This document shows, piece by piece, positions 56,875 through 64,000 of a stretch of 64,000 nucleotides of DNA. The stretch is taken from NCBI RefSeq assembly GCF_014451325.2, contig NZ_JACSCH020000025.1:1-64000 (forward strand). The letters run 5' to 3'. The notes under the pieces are model-generated. The model was not told the origin of the DNA, made no database searches, and saw only the letters and a program-made list of their open reading frames with translations. Source of the stretch: Streptomyces sp. CB02980 (GTDB lineage Bacteria; Actinomycetota; Actinomycetes; Streptomycetales; Streptomycetaceae). The translations under genes and the position numbers were made by a program. Positions within the stretch are counted from its first letter, which is position 1. Every line of letters begins with the position of its first letter.

Positions 56875-57408
56875 CTACGGCACCCACTTGGGCCAGGGCG
56901 CTTCATCCAGCTCGTAGAGGCCCCGCAGGTGCTGCCACCGCTCGGGCGACCACGCGGCCCAGTCGGACGGACGCCCGTCCAGGGCCGCGGCGAGCCGCTC
57001 GAAGTGCTCGTGCCACCCCGCGAGACGGTCCAGCCGGTACTCCCGGTCCGCCCGCAGTTCGTTCGTGAAACGCAGCACGGTCGACCCGCCGCCCCCGGGC
57101 GCCCCCGGTTCCAGATGGAACCGGATGCGTCCGTGCGTCGGATCGACCGTGTACTCGGCCACGTACTCGGGGTCCCAGGCGGTCACCCGCCCCGACACCA
57201 CCGTGTCGCCGCCCTGCCAGCGGAGGGTGACCCGGCCGCCGAGCCGGGGTTCCAGCGGGTCCGCCGCGCAGAGCCAGCCCTCCAGGCCCTCGGGGGTGGC
57301 GACGGCCTCCCAGACCTCGGACAGCGGATGGGCCAGCTCGACGGCGAACCGCAGCAGGTGCGCGTCCCCGTCGTGGGTCTCGCACCTGCCCCGGGGTATC
57401 TCGCTCAT
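56875..57408 (-). CDS. SRPBCC (START-like) domain protein
   Basis: The 177-residue protein has the AHSA1-type SRPBCC pattern: LLRFAVELAHPLSEVWEAVATPEGLEGWLCAADPLEPRLGGRVTL (about 18-62), YVAEYTVDPTHGRIRFHLEP near 84, and TVLRFTNELRADREYRLDRLAGWHEHFERLAAAL near 110. It binds a hydrophobic ligand in a deep pocket. It is convergent with the binding-protein gene (6-bp gap) and precedes ccsB on the same strand by 57 bp. The ligand is unknown. Confidence 0.87.
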   Translation of the reverse strand: MSEIPRGRCETHDGDAHLLRFAVELAHPLSEVWEAVATPEGLEGWLCAADPLEPRLGGRVTLRWQGGDTVVSGRVTAWDPEYVAEYTVDPTHGRIRFHLEPGAPGGGGSTVLRFTNELRADREYRLDRLAGWHEHFERLAAALDGRPSDWAAWSPERWQHLRGLYELDEAPWPKWVP

Positions 57409-57465
57409 ACCTCAAGCGTCACCCAGGGGCAGGCCTGCTGCCAGCTCAGACGGCCCGGTGCCGGC

Positions 57466-58551
57466 TCAGACGCCGGCGTACGAGTGCTTGCTGTTCACGA
57501 AGATGTTCACGCCGTAGTAGTTGAACAGGAAGCAGGCGAAGGCGATGAGCGCGATGTACGCGGCCTTCCGCCCCTTCCAGCCGGCCGTCGCGCGCGCGTG
57601 CAGGTACGCGGCGTAACCGACCCAGGTGATGAAGGACCAGACCTCCTTGGCGTCCCAGCCCCAGTAGCGGCCCCACGCGTCGCCGGCCCAGATCGCGCCC
57701 GCGATGATCGTGAAGGTCCAGAGCGGGAAGACGGCCGCGTTGACCCGGTACGAGAACTTGTCGAGCGAGGCCGCCGAGGGCAGCCGCTCCATGACGGATC
57801 GGGCGAAGGCACCCGGGTTCCCGCCGGTCGCGAGCTTGTTCTCGTACGAGTCACGGAAGAGGTACAGCAGGGTGGCGGTGGCGCCCAGGTAGAAGACCGC
57901 GCCGCAGAAGATCGCGGTGGAGACGTGGATCCACAGCCAGTACGAGTCGAGCGCGGGGACCAGCTGGTCACTGGGGGTCTTCAGCCAGGTGGTGGCCATG
58001 CCCAGGTCGAGCAGGACCGTGGTGACCAGCGGCAGGCCGAGCCAGCGCACGTTCTTCTTGGCGACGAGGAAGCCGAGGTACGCGCCGACCGCCACCGTCG
58101 AGAAGGTGGTGGAGAACTCGTACATGTTGCCCCAGGGGGCCCGCTGCACGGAGAGCGCCCGGGTGACCACGCCCGACGCCTCGACCAGGAAGGCGAGGAC
58201 GGTGAGCGAGACGGCGATGCGGCCGTACAGATCGCCCTTGACCGTGCCGCCGGCGGCGCCGGGGCCGTCCGGGACGTCACGGGTGCCGGCCGCGGAACGG
58301 GTGACGACCTTCGGCTTCTCCAGGACGGCCGTGCCACCGGCCGCCTGCTTGACCTGGACGGTCACGGCGGAGGTGGCGGCCGAGGCGCGGGAGGTGAGCG
58401 CGGCGGCGGTACGGCCGACCTTGCTGCGGCTGCCCAGCACCCACTCGGCGATGTGGGCGAAGAAGGCCAGGGTGTAGACGGCCATCGAGGAGTAGATGAG
58501 CAGGTCGCTCATCCGCGCCAGGCTCTCGTTGGTCGTGGCGGCGAGGATCAC
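57466..58551 (-). CDS. ccsB: Cytochrome c biogenesis protein CcsB
   Basis: The 361-residue membrane protein has about eight helices and the CcsB/CcsA heme-handling signature WAGDAWGRYWGWDAKEVWSFITWVGYAAYLHAR near 295 (tryptophan-rich WWD-type motif), with histidines in LWIHVSTAIF and HSYAGV. With ResB it forms the system II heme lyase that attaches heme to exported apocytochrome c. Its ATG overlaps the resB stop by 4 bp. It is the last gene of the resA-ccdA-resB-ccsB operon. Confidence 0.93.
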   Translation of the reverse strand: MILAATTNESLARMSDLLIYSSMAVYTLAFFAHIAEWVLGSRSKVGRTAAALTSRASAATSAVTVQVKQAAGGTAVLEKPKVVTRSAAGTRDVPDGPGAAGGTVKGDLYGRIAVSLTVLAFLVEASGVVTRALSVQRAPWGNMYEFSTTFSTVAVGAYLGFLVAKKNVRWLGLPLVTTVLLDLGMATTWLKTPSDQLVPALDSYWLWIHVSTAIFCGAVFYLGATATLLYLFRDSYENKLATGGNPGAFARSVMERLPSAASLDKFSYRVNAAVFPLWTFTIIAGAIWAGDAWGRYWGWDAKEVWSFITWVGYAAYLHARATAGWKGRKAAYIALIAFACFLFNYYGVNIFVNSKHSYAGV

Positions 58552-60332
58552 TTGTCGGCCTCTCCAGAAGGGGCAGGGTCTTCGGATACGGCGGGGGGTG
58601 CCGCCTCAGCTGGTACGGCCTCCGGATCGGCGTCCGGCACCGGCGGCGCGTCCGCCGTGAGCGCGACCGCGAGGTCGCCCAGCTCCTCCGGCAGCTTCGC
58701 GGACTCGCTGCGGCCCAGGCCGGCCATCTCGACGACGGTCACGCCGTCCTCACCGCGCACGGCCCGGACCCAGACGCGACGCCGCTGGATGAAGAGCGAA
58801 CCGGTCAGACCGGCGATCGCGGCGATCGCGCCCGCGAGGGCGAGCCCGTTGCCGGGCTGCTGCGAGATCTGGAAGCTCGCCCACTCCTTGACGTCCTTCT
58901 CGAAGGTGATCGAGCCGGCGCCGTCGGGCAGCGTCATGGTCTCGCCGGGCAGCATCCGCTGCGCGAGCTTGTTGCCGGACGTGTCCATGAACTGCTTCAT
59001 CTTGGACTTGTCGAGCTGGTACACGTTCTGCGGCAGCCCCGAGTTGACCCGCAGGTCGCCGTGGAACCCGGTGAGCGCCATGACGGGGAACTCCAGCGCC
59101 GGGAACTGGGAGAACATCGTGCCCTTGCCGGCGCCCGCGAACGTCGGCACGAAGAAGGCCTGGAAGCCCAGCTGCTCCTTCTTCCCGTTCTTGTCGCGGT
59201 AGCCGTCCATCACCTTGATGGCGCCGGTGGACGTGATGTTGTTGTCGATGGGGAGCAGCGGCACGGCGCCCTGGAAGACGACCTTGCCGTGGCCGTCCTT
59301 GACGGTGACGACGGGCGCGTAGCCGTGGGCGATCAGATAGACCTTGGAGTCGCCCACCTTGAGCGGCTCGTTGACCCGGATGACGGCCTTCCTGTCCGTA
59401 CCGCCCTGCGAGTAGGAGACCTTCGCCTCGAAGGTGCGGGGCGTGCCGCGCTGGGGGCCGTTCTTCTCGTACGTGCCGTCGAAGGCGTCGAGCTTGAAGC
59501 TGAACGGCTCCAGCTCGTCGATGCCGAACTGGGAGCCGGACTTGAAGTCGTCGTACTGGGTGAGCGTGTTGGAGAAGCCGTCGCCCTCGACGATCAGCTT
59601 GCCGCCCTCGGACTTGAAGAGCTGGCCCCAGGCGAAGGCGACGAGCATGACGATCAGGGCGACGTGGAAGGCCAGGTTGCCGGCCTCGCGCAGGTAGCCC
59701 TTCTCGGCCGCGATCGCGTTCCCCGCCGTATGAGCGCGGAAGCGGCGTCCCTTGAGCAAGGTGAGCGCGGCCGCACGGACCTGCTCGGGCTCGGCCTCGG
59801 TGCGCCACGTGGTGTACGCGGGGAGCCGGTCGAGGCGCTTGGGGGCGCTTGGCGGGCGACTGCGGAGCTGGCCGACGAACTGCCAGCTGCGGGGCACGAT
59901 GCAGCCGATGAGGGAGACGAACAGCAGTATGTAGATCGCGGAGAACCACACGGAGCTGTAGACGTCGAAGAACTGGAGCTTCTCGTACAGCGGCGTCAGC
60001 GTCTTGTGGGCGTCCTTGAAGGCCTGCGCCTTCAGCTCGTCCACGCTGGTCTGCGGGATGAGGGAGCCGGGGACGGCGCCGAGGGAGAGCATGAAGAGCA
60101 GGATCAGCGCGACCCTCATGGAGGTCAGCTGCCGCCAGAACCAGCGGGTCCAGCCGATGACACCGAGGGTGGGGCCGCCGATGCCGGGCGTCTCGGCGCG
60201 GTCGTCGATGGGGGCGGTGGACAGCTGCGCCCCGGCCTCACCGAGGTTCTCCTGCTGCTCCGTGTCCGTCGTGCCGGAGGTGTCCGTCGTACCGGAGGTG
60301 TCCGTCGTACCGGACGTGTCGGTCGTGCTCAT
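58548..60332 (-). CDS. resB: Cytochrome c biogenesis protein ResB
   Basis: The 594-residue protein starts MSTTDTSGTTDTSGTTD, with three repeated TSGTTD units in its cytosolic tail. Membrane helices near 78 (ALILLFMLSLGAVPGSLIPQTS), 130 (WFSAIYILLFVSLIGCIVPR) and 208 (LAFHVALIVMLVAFAWGQLF) follow. A large external domain (about 225-505) and a last helix near 515 (ALAGAIAAIAGLTGSLFIQ) complete it. ResB partners CcsB in system II heme attachment. The long Ser/Pro/Ala C-terminus is disordered. It follows ccdA by 5 bp. Confidence 0.92.
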   Translation of the reverse strand: MSTTDTSGTTDTSGTTDTSGTTDTEQQENLGEAGAQLSTAPIDDRAETPGIGGPTLGVIGWTRWFWRQLTSMRVALILLFMLSLGAVPGSLIPQTSVDELKAQAFKDAHKTLTPLYEKLQFFDVYSSVWFSAIYILLFVSLIGCIVPRSWQFVGQLRSRPPSAPKRLDRLPAYTTWRTEAEPEQVRAAALTLLKGRRFRAHTAGNAIAAEKGYLREAGNLAFHVALIVMLVAFAWGQLFKSEGGKLIVEGDGFSNTLTQYDDFKSGSQFGIDELEPFSFKLDAFDGTYEKNGPQRGTPRTFEAKVSYSQGGTDRKAVIRVNEPLKVGDSKVYLIAHGYAPVVTVKDGHGKVVFQGAVPLLPIDNNITSTGAIKVMDGYRDKNGKKEQLGFQAFFVPTFAGAGKGTMFSQFPALEFPVMALTGFHGDLRVNSGLPQNVYQLDKSKMKQFMDTSGNKLAQRMLPGETMTLPDGAGSITFEKDVKEWASFQISQQPGNGLALAGAIAAIAGLTGSLFIQRRRVWVRAVRGEDGVTVVEMAGLGRSESAKLPEELGDLAVALTADAPPVPDADPEAVPAEAAPPAVSEDPAPSGEADK

Positions 60333-60337
60333 GGAAC

Positions 60338-61075
60338 TCAGATCCCCACCGTGAAACCGCTGGACCAGCCCTGCATCGTGGCGACCATGCTGTCCCACGC
60401 GCCTGTGAGGAGCAGGACACCGGTGACGAGCATCATGCCGCCGCCGATCCGCATGACCCACACATAGTGCTTCTTCACCCACCCGAACGCCCCGAGGGCC
60501 TTGCGGAAGGCTATGGCGGCGAGCACGAACGGCACGCCGAGGCCGAGGCAGTACGCGAAGGCGAGCAGCGCGCCGCGGCCGGCGCTGGCCTGCTCCAGGG
60601 CGAGCGCGTTGACCGAGGCGAGCGTCGGGCCGATGCACGGGGTCCAGCCGATGCCGAAGAGCGCGCCGAGCAGCGGCGCGCCGACCAGACCGGCGACGGG
60701 CTTCCTGTGGAAGCGGAACTCGCGCTGGGTGAACCAGGGCATCAGACCGAGGAAGAACACGCCCATGAGGATCATGAGCACGCCGAGGATCGTGGTGAGC
60801 GTCTCGCGGTACTCCTGGAGGGTCGACCCGAAGTAGCCGAAGAGCGCCCCGCCGGACACGAACACGGCGGTGAAGCCGAGGACGAAGAGGACGGCCCCCG
60901 CGGTCATCCGGCCGCGGCGGCTCTGGGCGAGGTCGGTGCCGGAGACGCCGGTCACGTACGACAGGTAGCCGGGGACCAGCGGGAGGACGCAGGGCGAGAA
61001 GAAGGAGACCAGGCCGGCGAGGAGGGCGACGGGAAGTGCGAGGAGCAGGGCTCCGCTGGTGACGGTCTCGTTCAC
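60338..61075 (-). CDS. ccdA: Cytochrome c biogenesis protein CcdA
   Basis: The 245-residue membrane protein has six helices and the conserved cysteine-proline motif FFSPCVLPLVPGYLSYVTGVSG near residue 27, with the second cysteine in GIGWTPCIGPTLASVN near 142. CcdA passes reducing power from cytosolic thioredoxin to ResA outside. It follows the resA gene by 4 bp and precedes resB by 5 bp. Confidence 0.94.
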   Translation of the reverse strand: MNETVTSGALLLALPVALLAGLVSFFSPCVLPLVPGYLSYVTGVSGTDLAQSRRGRMTAGAVLFVLGFTAVFVSGGALFGYFGSTLQEYRETLTTILGVLMILMGVFFLGLMPWFTQREFRFHRKPVAGLVGAPLLGALFGIGWTPCIGPTLASVNALALEQASAGRGALLAFAYCLGLGVPFVLAAIAFRKALGAFGWVKKHYVWVMRIGGGMMLVTGVLLLTGAWDSMVATMQGWSSGFTVGI

Positions 61076-61079
61076 CGGC

Positions 61080-61685
61080 TCACTTCTCCTTGAGGAGGGG
61101 GTCGATCATCGACCGCAGCTTCTCCTCGTTGAGCGCCATGAGCGAGCGGGCCGCGATCCGGCCCTCCTTGTCGAGGACGACGGTGGAGGGGATGGACTGC
61201 GGGGAGAGCGTGCCCTTGGGGAAGCCGAAGAGGATCAGCTTCCCCTGCGGGTCGTAGAGGCTCGGGTAGGTGACCCCGAAGTCCTCCTCGAAGGCGAGGG
61301 CGGGCTGCTTGTTGGGGTCGCGGGTGTTGAGTCCGACGAACTCGACGTCCTTGCCCTCCAGGTCCTTGGCGACCTTCGCGAAGTGCGGGGCCTCGGCGCG
61401 GCACGGGGCGCACCAGGAGCCCCACACGTTGAGGACGACGACCTTGCCCTTGAGGTCGGCGACGTCGAGCTGCTTGCCGTCGAGGGTCTCGCCCGCGAGC
61501 TTCCCGGTGGCCGCGCGCTCGCCCTTGGGCGCGGTGGCGATACCACCCGTGTTGGTCACGAAGTTGGTGTTGCCACCGCCGCCGGACTTGCCGTTGCTGT
61601 CGCCGCCGCAGGCCGAGAGCGTGAGGGCGGCGGACAGCACTCCGACGGCGAGCAGGGTGCGTCGAGGGGCACGGCTAAGGCTCAT
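61080..61685 (-). CDS. resA: ResA/TlpA-type thiol:disulfide lipoprotein
   Basis: The 201-residue protein starts MSLSRAPRRTLLAVGVLSAALTLSACGG, a lipoprotein signal with the lipobox cysteine near residue 26. The thioredoxin-like domain has the redox site WCAPC near 93 and a cis-proline region (IPSTVVLDKEGRI). It reduces the heme-binding cysteines of apocytochrome c at the outer face of the membrane, taking electrons from CcdA. It is the first gene of the resA-ccdA-resB-ccsB operon. I use the ATG at 61685. Confidence 0.92.
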   Translation of the reverse strand: MSLSRAPRRTLLAVGVLSAALTLSACGGDSNGKSGGGGNTNFVTNTGGIATAPKGERAATGKLAGETLDGKQLDVADLKGKVVVLNVWGSWCAPCRAEAPHFAKVAKDLEGKDVEFVGLNTRDPNKQPALAFEEDFGVTYPSLYDPQGKLILFGFPKGTLSPQSIPSTVVLDKEGRIAARSLMALNEEKLRSMIDPLLKEK

Positions 61686-61783
61686 GTGAAAAGTTTCGCA
61701 TGGGCGTTTGGGGGATCTTGGGCACCCCCCTACGTGCCCGGAAAGCCCCTTGTCAAGATCGCCTAAGCGAACACGGCCGACGA

Positions 61784-63079
61784 CTATGCGGACGGGGTCG
61801 ACGAGGGCGTCGAACCGTTCGGCGCGGGCTTGAGGAAAGTATTCCAGCCGCCGGCCGGCTTCTGTCCCACTTCCAGCGAGCGCAGCTTCTGGAGGATCTT
61901 CGGGTCCTGGACGTCGAGCCAGTCGACGAACTGCCTGAAGGAGACGAGCCGGACGTCCTTCTTGCCGGCCATGCCCTTGAGCGCGTCCTCGACGGCGTCC
62001 ATGTAGATGCCGCCGTTCCACTGCTCGAAGTGGTTGCCGATGAAGAAGGGCGCGCGGTTCGACTCGTACGCGCGCGTGAAGCCGCCGAGGAGCGCCTCGG
62101 TGGCCTGCTTGCGCCAGCCCGGGTAGCGCGAGGGCATGCCCTTCGTCGTGTTCTTCGACTGGTTGGCGAGCATGTTGTAGTCCATCGACAGGACCTCGAA
62201 GGAGTGCCCGGGGAAGGGCACGGCCTGCAGCGGGAGGTCCCAGATGCCCTGGCGCTTGGTGGGCCACGTCTGCCGGCCGCCGGGCGAGCTGGCGTCGTAG
62301 CGCCAGTTGAGCCGCTTGGCGGTGGGCAGCAGGTTGTCCTGGCCGAGGAGGCAGGGCGTACGGCCGCCGACGAGCTCCTTGGAGTAGTCGAAGGGCAGCG
62401 GGTCGAGGTCGGTCCAGCCGCTGTTCGTCTTCCACTCGGTGACGAACTTCATGGCCTGGTCGATCTCGCTCTGCCACTGGGCGGGGGTCCAGTTGCCCAC
62501 GGAGCCGGAGCCGCCGCAGAAGTGCCCGTTGAAGTGGGTGCCGATCTCGTGGCCCTCGAGCCAGGCCTGCCGGACGTACTTCAGGGTGTCCTTGATGTGG
62601 CCGTCGGTGAGGTAACCGATGTCCGAGGCGCCGACGCGGTTGTTCGGCGGGCGGTAGAGGTTCATCTTCGACTCGGGGAGGACGTAGATCCCGGAGAGGA
62701 AGAAGGTCATCGCCGCGTCGTGGTTCTTGGCGAGTTCGAGGAAGCGCGGGAACAGGCCGTTGCCGACCTCGCCGGCACCGTCCCAGGAGAAGATCACGAA
62801 CTGGGGCGGGGTCTGGCCGGGTTCGAGCGGGACGGGGGCGTCGGGCTGGTGCGGCTGCTTTCCGGTGTCGGCGGTGGAACCGTCGCCGATGAGCTTGACG
62901 TCGTCCTTGGTCGGGGTGTTCGTGCTCGGCTCCGCCGAGACGTCGCCCCCCTTGCCGGGTCCGGAACGCCCGGACTTGTCCTGATTGTCGCTGCTGCACG
63001 CGGCGATGCCCATCGCCGCCGCGGCACCAACGCCCGCCCCGAGCAGCCCCCTTCGACTGATCCCACTGATCCCGCGCAT
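61784..63079 (-). CDS. Tat lipoprotein, polysaccharide-deacetylase-like
   Basis: The 431-residue protein has a twin-arginine lipoprotein signal (MRGISGISRRGLLGAGVGAAAAMGIAACSS, cysteine near 28). After a disordered linker, the domain contains FVIFSWDGAG near 93, a long FFLSGIYVLPESKMNLYRPP, GHEIGTHFNGHFCGG near 175 and a C-terminal YMDAVEDALKGM. The HxxxH and early Asp match the NodB-type deacetylase metal site in loose form. It probably acts on a cell-wall glycan. It corresponds in order to the gene between the resA cluster and the histidine phosphatase in S. coelicolor. Confidence 0.82.
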   Translation of the reverse strand: MRGISGISRRGLLGAGVGAAAAMGIAACSSDNQDKSGRSGPGKGGDVSAEPSTNTPTKDDVKLIGDGSTADTGKQPHQPDAPVPLEPGQTPPQFVIFSWDGAGEVGNGLFPRFLELAKNHDAAMTFFLSGIYVLPESKMNLYRPPNNRVGASDIGYLTDGHIKDTLKYVRQAWLEGHEIGTHFNGHFCGGSGSVGNWTPAQWQSEIDQAMKFVTEWKTNSGWTDLDPLPFDYSKELVGGRTPCLLGQDNLLPTAKRLNWRYDASSPGGRQTWPTKRQGIWDLPLQAVPFPGHSFEVLSMDYNMLANQSKNTTKGMPSRYPGWRKQATEALLGGFTRAYESNRAPFFIGNHFEQWNGGIYMDAVEDALKGMAGKKDVRLVSFRQFVDWLDVQDPKILQKLRSLEVGQKPAGGWNTFLKPAPNGSTPSSTPSA

Positions 63080-63181
63080 GACATCCCCATTCGCGCTGAC
63101 GTATTAACGAAACGTCATCCAAACCGACAATGAGTGAGATGCCGGGAGGAACACGGAGGTTCCGGGAAATCGCACAAAAAT

Positions 63182-63225
63182 TTCAGGGCGGTCGGTTGGC
63201 ATGAACACCACCCGACCGCCCTGAA
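63182..63225 (-). terminator. Intrinsic terminator of the histidine phosphatase gene
   Basis: TTCAGGGCGGTCGG at 63182-63195 pairs with 63212-63225. On the minus strand the stem is followed by a run of five Ts within AAATTTTTG, a good intrinsic terminator for the gene ending at 63371. Confidence 0.8.
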
Positions 63226-63370
63226 CTGTGGACCGCCGACTCCCGCACTGTCCAGCGGGGACGTAATCCTTCACCGAAGGACTACATGCGGCTCCGGAAG
63301 AGCCGCCGCCACGCTTCGGAAGAACTGCGTCCCGCTCCTGGGGGGAGAACTACGTCCTGCTCAAGAAGGC

Positions 63371-64000
63371 TTACGCTCCGAAAGCCTTCGACTTCCCCTT
63401 GACCGGCTTCGCGCCGGCCAGGAGATGCGCCGGAACGAGGTCCCGGGCCGGCTCGCTGTACCCGACCGAGACGATCTTGTCGCCCTTGTACGTGAACGAG
63501 GTCAGCGAGGCGAGCGTGCACTGGCGCCGCCGCGGATCGTGCCAGAGCCGGCGCTTCTCCACGAAGCTGCGGACGATCCAGATCGGCAGCTGGTGACTGA
63601 CCAGCACCGCCTCGTGCCCCCGGGCCGCGTCCTTCGCCGCGTCGAGCGCCCCCATCATGCGGACGACCTGCTCGACGTACGGCTCGCCCCAGGACGGCTG
63701 GAACGGGTTCGTCAGGTGCTTCCAGTTCGCCGGCTTGCGCAGCGCCCCGTCACCGACACCGAACGTCTTGCCCTCGAAGACGTTCGCCGCCTCGATGAGC
63801 CGCTCGTCCGTGGCCAGATCCAGACCGTGCGCCTTGGCGACCGGCGTCGCCGTCTCCTGCGCCCGCTCCAGCGGGGAGGCGACGACGTACGTGATGTCCC
63901 GGTCGGCCAGGCTCTCCGCGACCCGGTCCGCCATCTGCCGGCCGAGCTCGGAGAGGTGATAGCCGGCGCGGCGCCCGTAGAGGACACCGTCGGGGTTGTG
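63371..64000 (-). CDS. Histidine phosphatase family protein, partial
   Basis: The 3' part of a gene runs off the right edge; 209 codons are visible. The first visible residues HNPDGVLYGRRAGYHLSELGRQMA follow the usual RHG catalytic motif, which lies just outside. Other marks are VASPLERAQETATPVA (SPLxRAxxTA) and HEAVLVSHQLPIWIVRSF, the second catalytic histidine. The protein is a phosphoglycerate-mutase-like phosphatase. It lies upstream of the polysaccharide-deacetylase-like gene, as in S. coelicolor. Its substrate is unknown. Confidence 0.9.
   Translation of the reverse strand, partial: HNPDGVLYGRRAGYHLSELGRQMADRVAESLADRDITYVVASPLERAQETATPVAKAHGLDLATDERLIEAANVFEGKTFGVGDGALRKPANWKHLTNPFQPSWGEPYVEQVVRMMGALDAAKDAARGHEAVLVSHQLPIWIVRSFVEKRRLWHDPRRRQCTLASLTSFTYKGDKIVSVGYSEPARDLVPAHLLAGAKPVKGKSKAFGA

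Overview
The window is chromosomal DNA from a Streptomyces species. It has very high GC, third-position GC bias in every gene, frequent GTG and TTG starts, Tat signal peptides, and an afsR-afsS-afsK regulatory set. It also carries the Streptomyces-type futalosine menaquinone genes and a coenzyme F420 synthesis gene (fbiC, cut by the left edge). I see no rRNA, tRNA, CRISPR array, transposase or integrase.

Layout. 0-10 kb: start of fbiC, an F420-type oxidoreductase, a Tat-exported PHP phosphoesterase, two acetyltransferases, an AhpD-like protein, an APC permease, an aldehyde dehydrogenase and a D-aminoacylase-type amidohydrolase. 10-16 kb: two more luciferase-like (LLM) oxidoreductases, an SDR, two tandem DUF2690 secreted proteins and an amidohydrolase. 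16-29 kb: afsR and afsS, then an LppU-like membrane protein, a FadD ligase, a thiolase-like/DUF35/enoyl-CoA hydratase operon, two small envelope proteins, and afsK with an upstream VOC protein. 30-38 kb: a TetR regulator, a deazaflavin (Ddn-like) protein, an acyl-CoA dehydrogenase, a second thiolase-like protein, an FAD monooxygenase with a PPOX-like partner, and a long-chain FadD with its TetR. 38-43 kb: dicarboxylate symporter, DUF4229, GNAT and AraC/GyrI genes. 42-47 kb: mqnE, an Lrp regulator, a 41-residue protein, UbiX (mqnM), mqnP and mqnL. 47-57 kb: PLDc_N membrane protein, LysR, EamA transporter, deaminase with an Fe/2OG oxygenase, TetR with a TTA-containing membrane protein, and a P-loop NTPase coupled to an anchored periplasmic-binding-fold protein. 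57-64 kb: system II cytochrome c maturation genes (resA, ccdA, resB, ccsB), a polysaccharide-deacetylase-like lipoprotein and a histidine phosphatase cut by the right edge.

The most interesting structure is a set of nine 15-bp palindromes, consensus CTGACG-N3-CGTCAG. They sit in front of six separate transcription units of CoA-ester, LLM, SDR and amidohydrolase genes between 10 and 34 kb. These look like one regulon for degrading an unknown lipid- or steroid-like substrate, and it is threaded through the afsR/afsS/afsK locus. A second highlight is the afsR-afsS module: two GTTYATC direct repeats 11 bp apart lie in front of afsS, which encodes a 76-residue peptide with four (N/T)xHIT-type repeats.
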